From assembly GCA_026261815.1 (NCBI GenBank), contig JAMPIT010000566.1, positions 23,399,001 to 23,463,000 of the forward strand: a stretch of 64,000 nt of DNA, in the 5' to 3' direction. Both the position numbers and the translations under genes were made by a program. The notes beneath the pieces are model-generated. The model was not told the origin of the DNA. It was given only the letters and a program-made list of their open reading frames with translations, and did no database searches. Each line of letters begins with the position of its first letter. The stretch's first letter is position 1. The DNA comes from Monarcha castaneiventris obscurior. Lineage: Eukaryota > Chordata > Aves > Passeriformes > Monarchidae. Shown piece by piece: positions 27,501 through 39,500 of this stretch.

Positions 27501-30500
27501 TGAGGTTCTTTGCTCCTGCCATTCTTTCTCCAAACCTCTTTCAGCTTACACCACACCATCCTGTAAGTACTGTATCAGGTTTTTTTCTAGCTATGTTTAT
27601 GGTTGTATCACCATGGTCTGTCTATCAAAATTCTTTGTTCAATTCAATAGCCTTTAGAAAAAGTACCTTTGTTAGTTCAAAGATCTGTTTTATCTGTCTT
27701 GGATATGAAACATATGTTGAATGACTTTGTATGTGAAGAACTTGGGAGATACTGGAAGAAGAGTGAAATTTAAGGACAAACAAGGTAGATGACCTAAGCT
27801 GCTCTGGAAGGAAGGTCATTGCTTTGGTTTTGTTGTATCACATTAATGTTGGATTGATTATCAGCAGCATTGGAAGTATTTTGGATGTTAAGCAACGTAT
27901 GCCAGGCTTCTTGTAGTTGTTCTTACTGGGAGTGGGAGGACGTGGACAGCCTTGTTTTTGTTTTGCAAGTGATTGCCTTTGGATCTCTGAAGGTCAGTAG
28001 GGTAGCTGTGGAGTACGATGGCTTAAGAGTCAAAAACCTTTTAAAATAAAAGCAACGCTTTTCCTGCAGTGTTTTATTTGGGGGATTTTCTAATTTTTTG
28101 TTTCTTTTCTGCAAGTAAATAAGAAAAAAAATATAGTTTACCTTCCTCTATTCATTATTCTAAATAGCTAGTCTAGGTAATATTGTTCTCTTTTCTAGGA
28201 TCCTCAGACTTCTCGAACTTTGACACTTATCTCTAAAACCATTCAAACACTAGGCAGCTTATCAAAATCTAAATCTGTAAGTATGCTATTTTCATTTAAT
28301 GGCTTAATTTAGGAAAGTGATTTTTTAAATCTTTTATCGTTAATTGTAATTAAGCCTTTAAAATACTTGAGTTGCACTAGGCTTATGCAAAACTGGTTAT
28401 ATTTGCTTTGATTATAAGCCTCTCATGCTTAGAGGAAAACTAAATCTGTCTTAATCTGAACTAGATTTCAGTAAAGCAAAATGGCATGACCAACCCAGAA
28501 CTCTACTTCAGAGCTTATCATTCCTTCCTCTGGAAGAAAGACAATGATCAGGAGAACCTGTGAAGTTCTCTACTTATCTGTGATACATGATTAGCAGCTG
28601 TACAGGGCTTTACAGATTTGTCAATATTTTAAAACTCAACTGAGAAAAGTCACCCAGTAAGGGGAAGGGCTATGCTTTCCTTTTCATGCCAGTTCAGTTA
28701 TCTGTCTGTCAGTGGTGAGATTAGATCTAGATGCCCATGCTCTGGATGTTTGATTGAAATAAGTGCACCCAAGGCATCGCACTGCTGTATCTGGTGGTAA
28801 TTTGGGGTGGTTGGGGTCTTGTTAGGATTCACATAGGCAACTGTGGGTGACTGTGTACCTCAATTATGAATCCTTCAAGACAGCAGAATTCCTTTCCTTA
28901 CACTTCTTGTCCGGAGGAAAATTAAAAGCCAAAGCAGAATTTTGAAGCATTTGAAGAATGCATTATTAACTGTAGTAACTGAACATAAGAAATGTGTTCT
29001 GCTATGTCTCTGAAATAAAAGTTTGGTGCTACTGAATGTGTGCTGTATAACATGAAAGTAGCACTTTGCTTATTTTACTTCTGGCCAGAAAAAAACCCTG
29101 TCTTATCTGCAGTGGCTTTCCTCCTGACCTACTGCTATTAACAATGATATTTTCTGTATAAACTGTATGATGATATGCACGGTTTTGGCGTTGTATTTCA
29201 GGCCAATTTCAAGGAATCTTACATGGCTACATTTTATGACTATTTCAATGAACAGAAATATGCAGATGCAGTAAAAAATGTAAGTAATGCATGTGAAGGT
29301 TCTAAAAATCCTGCTGTGCTGTTGAAGTAGAATCCTAGAAAGCAATACATAGTGTTGGTAAACCAGGAAGTGTGTTGAGAAAAGCAGACTCCTGATAACT
29401 AATATTCAAGAAACTTGTATCGAATTATAGGCATGTGAATAGTGAAATCTCTTTGCATCTATTTCTAGGTAATAATTAGGTTGGATTTACAAGTTACTGT
29501 TTAGAGCTTTTGAGATGTGTGTGTTTTGTAGAATGCTGCAGATCTGTGATGAAAATTGCTTAGTCCAAAAGTGAAAGATCCACATAACAAAGGAGTAGTG
29601 CAAGAAGTATTGGGCATCTGCAGTTCTACTGCTTAAGAGCTTTTGTGCTATTTTTAGGTTACAACCCAGGAAACCTCCCAAATTCCTGAAGCTCTTGCCT
29701 TTACCTTCTGTTTAACTACTTTTACAAATACTCTCTTGTAGCTCTGTGCTGTGCAAATGTTGAAAGATTTTAATTTGGGTAGTGTGGTCCTGTCATTTTT
29801 ACATCTGCTTTTTGTTTACCTTTTAGTTTCTAGATCTAATTTCATCTTCAGGAAGAAGAGATCATAAGAGCATAGAGCAACCTATATTGCTTAAGGAAGG
29901 GTAAGTATGCATGTGCAACAAAACCCTCTACTCATGTGCTTACTACCATTCTAAGGCAGCCCTCTCTTTTTCTGCCACCCCTATTACATTCATGCATTCA
30001 GAGAAGAATGTAGGAAAATTCTTGTGTTGTGATTTCTGCTCTCTGTGGTTGCTATAGCTGATTTGAACATATTTTCATTTGATTTAAACATCTTAGTATA
30101 AATGTGTTTTGAAAGAAGTGGAGGAAAGAGAAGCCTGTAGGACTTAATTAGCTCAGCTAAGGCAAGATAAACTTAAATCAGCATTGTACTAAAATCAAGC
30201 TGGGGTCTTCTTCCTGAACTCCAGTGAATAAAAGCTGTAAAATTCCACTGTGAAGACAGCGAAGACTGTGAAGACAGATACTGAATAAGTTAATGAGGGC
30301 AAAGCCTGCAAATGGAATTTGCTTTTGCTGCCCTGTAAGATTCATATGCTAACTATTATCATGGCCATTTTGAGGAAAATTTGACGTGCACTTGGAACAG
30401 TTTATAGTTTTAGTACCTTTCCTTTTTTGGAAAGCATGTTCCATATGCTCTGTTAGTTTCAGATACCAATTGCTGACATTTTTTGTTACAAAACTGAGTT

Positions 30501-33500
30501 GTTAAGATCATCTAAGTGCACTGTAGAAACAGCTTTTTTGAGCTGGGAGGAAGAAAGTGAAAAATATCCAAATTTTTGTCAGAGCTCAGTAAGCTCATAT
30601 ACTGTTTGAAAGTAAGCTTTCATGGTCGCTTTAAGTAATGCAAGAACTACCTTTTCAGTGGAAAAATGACAGCCCCTTCTATTTAACCTTGACAGTTCAT
30701 TTCTCTGATAAACCTCTGTCCTTAGAAGCAATTTTAATTCTGTACATTTATCATTCTTTTCGTTTTCAAAATAAATTTATAGTTTGTAACATTTGCCCTC
30801 TAACTGTAAAACATTTTTTCTGCCTCTGTCTTTCTTTTGCTCCTGTCTGATTTTTTTCTGTCTTTTCTTGCTCGGCCTGTGGCTGCTGTTGTAAGGACTC
30901 TTAAACTAACAGTAAAGAAAGTTGATGGTAATAGTTCATGCAGGTAAGATGGTAGAGGCAGTTGCTGCTTTGCTGTAGCTACTGGCTGACAGCATGTCCT
31001 TCGCAGCAGTAGATTTGTCTGACTTAACTTCGGGGAGGAAGTACTCTGTTTAACCATCCTGAAATGCCTGTGTAAACCCAACAGAGAACATTTAGTTACC
31101 CATTTCTTGATGTTGATCTCTCTTTTTTTTTTTTTTAATCCCCCTTAAAACAAAAACCTGCTGTTAATAGAGAGTAAAGGATTTTTATCTGTAGGTAGGG
31201 CACCAAAAAGCACTGTATGGATCCTGATGAACTTACTGGAAGTGATGAAGAGACCATACATTTTCTAGGCACTTCTTAAGTAGCATTTATGTAAATTATT
31301 CTCAAGGTTAAGAAGTGGCTTTCAGCAGTCTATTTTTTTCTGACATTTTGCATTATTGCCATGTTTTGTCATGGGACTTTTTACAGCCTTTGATTTGATT
31401 GTTCTCCAGATTGAATGGCTGTTTAGTGGTGTTTCTATTTGCCTTTGCAATATTTTTGCTTGCTTTTGTTTTTTTAATCTATCTTTGCCTCTATTAAGAG
31501 TATCAAATGGAAAGCTATAGCATATGTACCTTTGAATGAAAAGATTAGTCACTGGCACTTGGGTTTGCTGACATCAATCATGCCATCACTGCTTACCAAC
31601 TGCTTACCAGCTGCCTGCCTGGTTCGTTCCAAAAGGAAGAGAATGAAAAGGAGAACTGGTTGTTTTTGTTGGTGAAAAGGGCATGTTGATACTTCCAAGC
31701 AAGGCTAAGGCAGATCCAGACTCAGGTCTGCCGTGAGCACGAGAAGAAACAGTGTCTCCAACCACCTTGTACTGAAATGGGTTTAATCTTGGACTTCTCC
31801 CTCTATGCTTCTGTTTGCTCTGACCTCTCCTACATTTTGCAATTGCTAGAAACAAAGAAGTTGACCTTATAACTTCTGTGACGTTGAATGCTTGTCACCT
31901 ATCTCTGGAAAATAAAAGCACATTTTTCTCTTGGCTGTGTCAACTATGAAGAATTTAATTAGAAATGTGCTCTTAGCTCAGCCATATGGAGTTTGCATTT
32001 TTCAAAGAGGGGAGGCTCTGTGGGAGTTTCCAATGTTAAGTTACCTTTAAGTATTGGTGTGAGAAGGAGTAGAAACTAACTTGAAGTGCACATTGTCCTG
32101 CCCAAGGATATCAGTTCTTGCTTTGAAATTTGCCTTAACCTGGAACTGAGGGCTACTGCCAATGAGCCTGGTGATGACCTGAATCACATGGTTTTGTTAA
32201 ATGTTTCTCTAGTATTCCAAGAATAAGGACCAAGACAGTAACTGTCCGAGCATTTTAAGAATGAGAGAACTGTAACTATAACCAGTTAAAAAAAAAAAAA
32301 AAAAATCTGTTGCTGTAGACAGTCTTTGTCAGCTTTTGCCCAGCTGATTACAAAACAGTTAAAGTCTGAAGGAACTTGGGTTTCAGCTTGAGCTTTAAAC
32401 AGACCTGTGGTCTGGTCAGATGGATTGTAGTTATTTGTGACTGAAGGTACAAGAAGCAAGAAACAGTATTAGCTGTTCTAATCATTTTAGCTCTGGTACT
32501 GAAAAATCTTCAAGTCATTTGCTCTTCTCTCTGTGTGTATAGTGCCTTCTATAGTGCCTTCTTCTCTTTGTGCTGTATAGTGCCTTCCTACCTGATAAAA
32601 ACTGCTCTGTAGTAAGTAGTTTTTACCCACTCCATTATACAGTTCTGTATTTGTCACAATAGATAATGTAATGTGTAGAGTAGCTGTTATCAACTCTCTA
32701 CTGCGTATGCATTCACATTTTTATCCAACAAAAGTGATGCTGAGCAGTATGAAGTCACCAAAGTCACATTGAAGCTTTTGGATTGATTTAGTGGTTAGGA
32801 AAGTGGCAGATGCATCACAGTTTCTCAGTGAACTAATTTCACAGTAAACTCATTCAAATTTGAAATTAAATATAACTGGCAACTCACTAAATGAACAACC
32901 CTAATCTGCTAGAAAAGGGGTGGGGGTGCTCTACCTTTCAACCATGAGATCACTTTGTATGTTACTGAAATTGTATTTCCAACTGCAGTATCTATGTGCA
33001 ATTGCAAATGAGGCTGTGGAACATCCTGATTTTGTTTCTAGGGCTTGAGAGTGATTAAAGCATGTAAGGGTACAGTAGGTGTGCTCCAGAGGCTTTACAC
33101 TTGCTTTTTAATTATTAAATATAGTCTAAACCTTTTGAGCTTTCTCACAGCTTAAAAAAAAAAGAAAATAAAGCTGGTAGAGTCAACAGGTTGAGCTTAG
33201 CAGAGCAGTACTAACCATGTTCTGCCTTTTTCCTGCTGTACTAGGAAACCATTTAGCTGGATTTGTAACTGCAGAAGGGGCACAAACTGCAGCTCAGTTA
33301 ACTAACTACAAGTCAAGTTACATGTCTTGCCCCTCATCTAGATCTGGGAAAAGGACAGACCCAACTAACAGATGCACTAAACCTATCCAAATGTGACTCT
33401 CTTCCTTGCCCAAGAAAAGACCTCAATAATTAGAAAACACTCTATATCCCCTCCTAAAGCTTTGCAAGTGTGATGACATGTATCTGTATGCATATATAAA

Positions 33501-36500
33501 TATATACACATATAAATCCATGTTCATAAGCATGTATCTTTAAAATCTGGTGTATTGTAACAATTGGTACCCTGTTTACTAGGTTCATGATCAAGAGAGC
33601 ACAAGGAAGAAAACGATTTGGTATGAAAAACTTCAAGAAGAGATGGTTCCGCCTGACAAACCATGAGTTTACCTATCAGAAAAGCAAAGGTAACAAAGGT
33701 TTGCCTGTCTTGTGTTGATACATTAAAGCAAAGATTAAACATAAGGATTGTGTAGGAGTAGAAGACTGAGATCTAGATCTGTAACTGTAGAAGACACAGT
33801 GCAGGCATGTCTGTCAGCCTGTATGTTCTTGCTCTTTTTTTAGTGTCTGTATTGACAGTTGGAGAAGCTTCTTGGATAGCACAGTACTCTGTAAGTTAGC
33901 AAAGTAATAGTAGATAATATTTGTCTTAAATCAGTTATTAACATCATCTGTAGGTTTCACAGTTACCTAGATTGTCCTAGGAAACAAAACCTTAAGCTGG
34001 GATTTGGATTGAACATTCTCAGATGCCATATGCTCATAAATTCTGTAGCATTGGCACAGCTGGGTGCAGTAGACAGGGATTTGCCTGCAATCTTTGAACT
34101 TTCAAAATGTGTTCTCTTAATGTTGCCTAATAGCAAGGATTTTGCTTTTTGCAAATTGTTCCTGTCTGTTCAGTAGTACACAACAAATACCACTTCCTTC
34201 CATCATGTAAGTACATAGGGAGTAAGAAAGATAAGGAAGTATGTTCAGATCATGCCAGTCATTATTTCACACTTAACTTTGAGGTCTTGCATCACCACTA
34301 GTTCAGTTCAGCTGACAGGAATGATTCATTTCATTGTCACCTTCGCAGTAAATATACTGTGTCCTGCTGCAGTAAGCAGTTTCTAAGAGGTTTGCTAAGG
34401 TAAGGTAGTGCAGCTGAAAACAGAAATGTACTTAAGACAATACTTAAGGACCATGCTTGCAAATCCCTGCTGAGTGAGAGATTTTCCCTCTTTTCTTATG
34501 CAGTCAAAATGATCTTCAAAGAAACTGTATCAACCCTTAGAAATAAGGGCAAAAGGTGAAGATGAGTTGTGAGTAAGTGGCTCATTATCTGTGTGTCTGT
34601 GTGTTCTGCAGGTGATCACCCTCTGTGTAGCATTCCAATTGAAAACATTCTGGCAGTGGAAAGACTAGAGGAGGAATCCTTTAAAATGAAAAATGTAAGT
34701 AGGTCATCTTCATTAATGTATTTGTCAGGCTGCTCTAGATCCACCAGCCTAATCGCCTTTTTCCCTTTTGTAACCTGGATTGGATTTCTATTGAAAGATG
34801 TACAACCACAGCTGCTTGTTCTGTATATAGTAGCAGGAGTTTCCAAAAGTACAGCCCATTCAGATTCTTAACAGCCCAGTCAGCAGTCTTTGGATTTCGT
34901 GATCTGCAGCACACTCAGTACTGAGCAGTGCTGATCAGCTGTCAGCTCTGTAAGGTCACACACAGGTAAGATGATCGAGTCCCTGCCCTTTCTCTCAGGC
35001 CCCTCTGGTGGGAAGGAACTCACTGCTTATGATTGTGAAGGATCACAACTTCTTTATTAGCTATTATGTTTCTTTATTGGTTAATGAAAGCACATATATA
35101 TATGTATTTTTATATGTCTATTTAATTTGGGTTAGGTTATGTACCAAAACAACATCTGTGCTGTGCTGGTGTGGTTTACCATTTTGATTGCCACATCAGG
35201 GAATAAAATACAGCTCTATTTCTCATGCATGGAACACTACTGCCAACTTCTGTATTGTGTAAGAGCAGACTTGATCAGGTTGGGTGATGTTGGGAGCCTT
35301 TTTCATACACCTCTACCTGTAGAGCTGAGTCCAGTTCTTAAAAAATTATATTTAAAATTAAACAAAGAAAGAGCTCAGATTTTTTTCCTGGTTCTTAACA
35401 TGCGTCTACTACGGACTTATTTGTACACATAAATAGTTGTGACTTTTATCTTTTTCTGCCTGTCTTTCCTGCCATCTACACTGCTTGTGAACACCATGCA
35501 GGGCAGTGCTCAAACCTGCCCTAGATATTAGGTTCCTCAAACAGCTCTTTGTTAAAAGTGAAATACAATTCTAGTCTCCTCAGTATTTCCCAGTTTCAGG
35601 TATTATTTTGGTAGCATCTCTGTGCTAAAATATGGAGTAAGTTTCACTTCCATCTGCTTCTAGAGCACATCTCAATTGTACTGTAGTTTGCTTTGGTGTT
35701 TATAACTCTACTACATAGGCAAAAACCAACCAAGCTGCAAAATACTTTAAGCTATCAGAAGGCAGCTGTAACATGTGATGGGTGAACTGTTGCCATCTGC
35801 ACTCTGCAAACTAACTTGATTGAACTGAATGCTGCCACACAGTTGAGACAAAACTCACTGTATAATTCTGTAACTTATGCTGAGTCTACTGAGCTAGACT
35901 GAGCATCCAAAATATGTCTGTATTGTGAAGATTCATTATAGGAAAAACATAGCTTTATTGTTTACATCAAAAACACTGTGCTATTTTGGTTGCTTAAATT
36001 CAGTGTTACTTGGAATATCAAGGTGACTACATTCATTCTGGAAAGTAAGAGTCAGTATTTCCATAAACAGTAGAAAATACTGTTACCACCTTCTTGTGCT
36101 AATATATTCCTATTTTTCTTGCCATATATAAATAGATTACTGCAGCAAGATCAGAATTCTCAGAACACCACAGCAGATGTATTTGCAATGGATATTCCCT
36201 CATGGGTGCTAAGTGTGATAAAAACTCACATTTTGTATAAATACTCTCTGTGTATCTGTGCTCTGAATTGCACCAAGCGTGTCTTTCTCACTCATGCTAA
36301 ATCTGCCTGTCTGGCAGTAAGGCCAGTAGCCTTCATCATTCTTAATCACAGTTTGGGGAATGTGAGGGTGGCTTTAAGTACTGTTTGGGTCTTCTGTGCT
36401 GTTTGAGAGGCAACTGGTTTTGGTAGTGTAAAGGCCTTGCAGCCACTTGAAATTCTTGGCTTAGTTGTGGGCTCCTCAGTAACTGTTGCCATATGTTGGA

Positions 36501-39500
36501 TCACTTTGGTTGGTATCCCCTTACACAAAGCCATACTCCTTAAATCTGTTCCTTTGTTGCAATGCAGGAGGCTCCATTTACCCCAGCAGGACATTAAAAT
36601 TATTTTTCCTATAGTTCTGTGTTAATAGAGGGTTGAACTACATCTTCCTTCCTTCCTTCCTTCCTTCCTTCCTTCCTTCCTTCCTTCCTTCCTTCCTTCC
36701 TTCCTTCCTTCCTTCCTTCCTTCCTTCCTTCCTTCCTTCCTTCCTTCCTTCCTTCCTTCCTTCCTTCCTTCCTTCCTTCCTTCCTTCCTTCCTTCCTTCC
36801 TTCCTTCCTTCCTTCCTTCCTTCCTTCCTTCCTTCCTTCCTTCCTTCCTTCCTTCCTTCCTTCCTTCCTTCCTTCCTTCCTTCCTTCCTTCCTTCCTTCC
36901 TTCCCTCCTTCCCTCCTTCCCTCCTTCCCTCCTTCCCTCCTTCCCTCCTTCCCTCCTTCCCTCCTTCCCTCCTTCCCTCCTTCCCTCCTTCCCTCCTTCC
37001 TTCCTTCCTTCCCTGTTTCCCAGACTGAAATTGACAGGCATGCCCTGAAGACTTTTATTAAAAGGGCTCTGTGGTGTGTAGTTGGCACTGTTGGACTGAT
37101 CACACCAAGCAGCTCCAACACTGCCATTGTATATTGTGCCTTTCTAATTATTGTCTGGTACCAATAGGGATACTAGATCCAGGGAAATGGTTGTTTGAGT
37201 TTTCCCTTTGCTGTTTGGAATCACATACATCTAAAAGTGTCACAAAAGAAGAAAGGATTGTGCTTGGTACCAGTCTGCAACATTCTCCCATCCAGCTAGG
37301 TGCAGAATTCAAACCGATATTTCAGGTCTATGTAACAAACAAAGGCAAATTTTAATTTTGTTGGGTCTGGTTTGTTGTTATTGATTGATTTGTTTGTATA
37401 GTTTTAGTTGGTCTTTTTTTGTGTGTCTTTGCACCTTTCTGGTTTTCTTTTTAAAACAGCATAGCAAAACCAGCTGTTTGGAAAATTGTATTCCATATGA
37501 TATGGGCAGTGTAAGGTCTAATGATTTGAATAATCAAATGAGGAAGTAGAGGGGAGAAAGATAATTTAGGCATACCTGAAAGGGAAGAAAATGCACTAAT
37601 ATTAAGTGCTTGCAGAAGCTAGAGGAAATGAAAGAAATTTGCCTTTCCAAAATTTGCAGCTAGGATCACTAACTTGAGCCTAGTAATCTTCAGTGCATGA
37701 TCAGTAATCAAGCAATAAAGCTGTGCATCAAAAATTTCCTTCTTCAAGAGGAGGAAAATAAATAACCTTTTAGGTAGGTTGCAAGCTGTTTTGAACAGGC
37801 AGGAGAGCTTTAGTTTAGCTTTTCAGTGGCCAAGCCATGATGCAGAATTAATGTTTAATTATTTAAACCACCTGGTGTCAATCAAAGAGAAACAGTATAT
37901 TTGTGATTTTCTAATAGCAGCTATAGTTGAGTGCAGAAGCATGGAAATTACTAAAAGGCAAGGGGCATGCTGAAACAGGTGAAAAAGGACTGGAGAAATG
38001 GCAGTATTAAAGCAAAGCTGTCACTAAGGCTGGATCCAAACTCTTGGTTTTTTCTTTTCTGCCTCCTGCCGATGAGCATTTCCTTTCAGGACAGCACTGG
38101 GTTCCTCTGTCAGCCTTCCAAAACTTGGAGTTGCAGCATTACTAAAATTGCTTCCCCGAGGCTGACAACAAATCTTGTTGAGACCCAAGCAGCAAGTGGA
38201 TATTAGCTATTTGTAAATCATCTCCTACAGGAATGGTATCTTACTGCTTGTGCCAGGTGAAAGATCTTGTTCTTTTAAGGGCACACTTGCTGCTTGGTTT
38301 TGTGTTGAAATGTACTTATTGGTCCATTCTTTTAGTGTGCTGTGTTTTTCCTGCAATAATTCTTCGCTCCAAGTCTAGTCTTAGGTTCAGTGACTCATTC
38401 TGGTGCTTTGTTCTGTGGTTTGTTTGCAGATGTTCCAGGTGATCCAGCCTGAAAGGAGAGTCCTGTATATCCAGGCAAATAATTGTGTGGAGGCCAAGGA
38501 CTGGATTGATATCCTCACCAAAGTCAGCCAGTGCAACAAGAAGCGCCTCACGGTCTACCATCCCTCAGCCTACCTTAATGGCCACTGGCTTTGCTGTAAA
38601 GCTACTGCAGATAATACCCCTGGCTGCACACCCTGCACAGGGTAAGGGTTTCAACGTGCCATCGGTGTGGGTACTGCCATGGGCACCTGTGTGTCTCTGC
38701 AGTGTGACCTGCAGGTGCACAGTTATCCAAGGCTTGCCAGGGGAACCGGTGTTCAAATTGGTATTCCTGATTCTGCATGTCATGATCAAAATATTGACTT
38801 CTGATGGTGATAAGAGTTGACTGTGGGATAAATACTTTGGTTTTGATTGTCTGTTATTAATAAAAATGTCAGAAATCCCTTCAATATCCTGTTTGCAAAT
38901 TCCGGAAGCACTCGTGTGCTGATAGATTTAATTCTGAAGTGATCTTTTCAGGGGGCTACTCATGCTCTCTCTTAAACAAAGATGTACTGTCTGGTTTGTA
39001 GGAAGCAATTTTCCTCTAAACTGAGACAAGTGAAGAGACTGTAGTGGTAGTTAGAATACAAGACCTGTGTGGTTGGAAGTTCAGTGCTTTGGCTCCTCCA
39101 TCTGGTTGTAGCAGACTAATGCACCGAAATGTCTGGGTACTGATACAGTCTTCTCTTTCAAGTCAGTGAAAGTATGCTGGATAAATAGAGATAAAGAAGT
39201 TTTAACTTGTCTTCTTCCTTTTGGAAAAAATGGACAGTTTTGAGCTTTGTTACATACAATCTGTTAGCTTTCATGAGAACTCACTTTGTTTTCCTTGTTA
39301 AGTGCTTTATGTGCCATAATACACTGTTAAGCATATAACTTTTACCTCTTTTCCTGATGCCTTACAGAGGCCTGCCAGCAAATATACAACTGGATATAGA
39401 CGGAGATAGAGAAACTGAGCGCATCTACTCTCTTTTCAACTTGTATATGCCGAAATTGGAGAAAATGCAAGGTGAGGATTAAAGATCATTGCATCTCCAA

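Noticed and set aside
36609..37127. Open frames of 131-172 codons reading LPSF or KEGR repeats on both strands
   Set aside because: They are translations of the TTCC microsatellite. A 4-bp unit stays open in all frames and there is no other coding sign.
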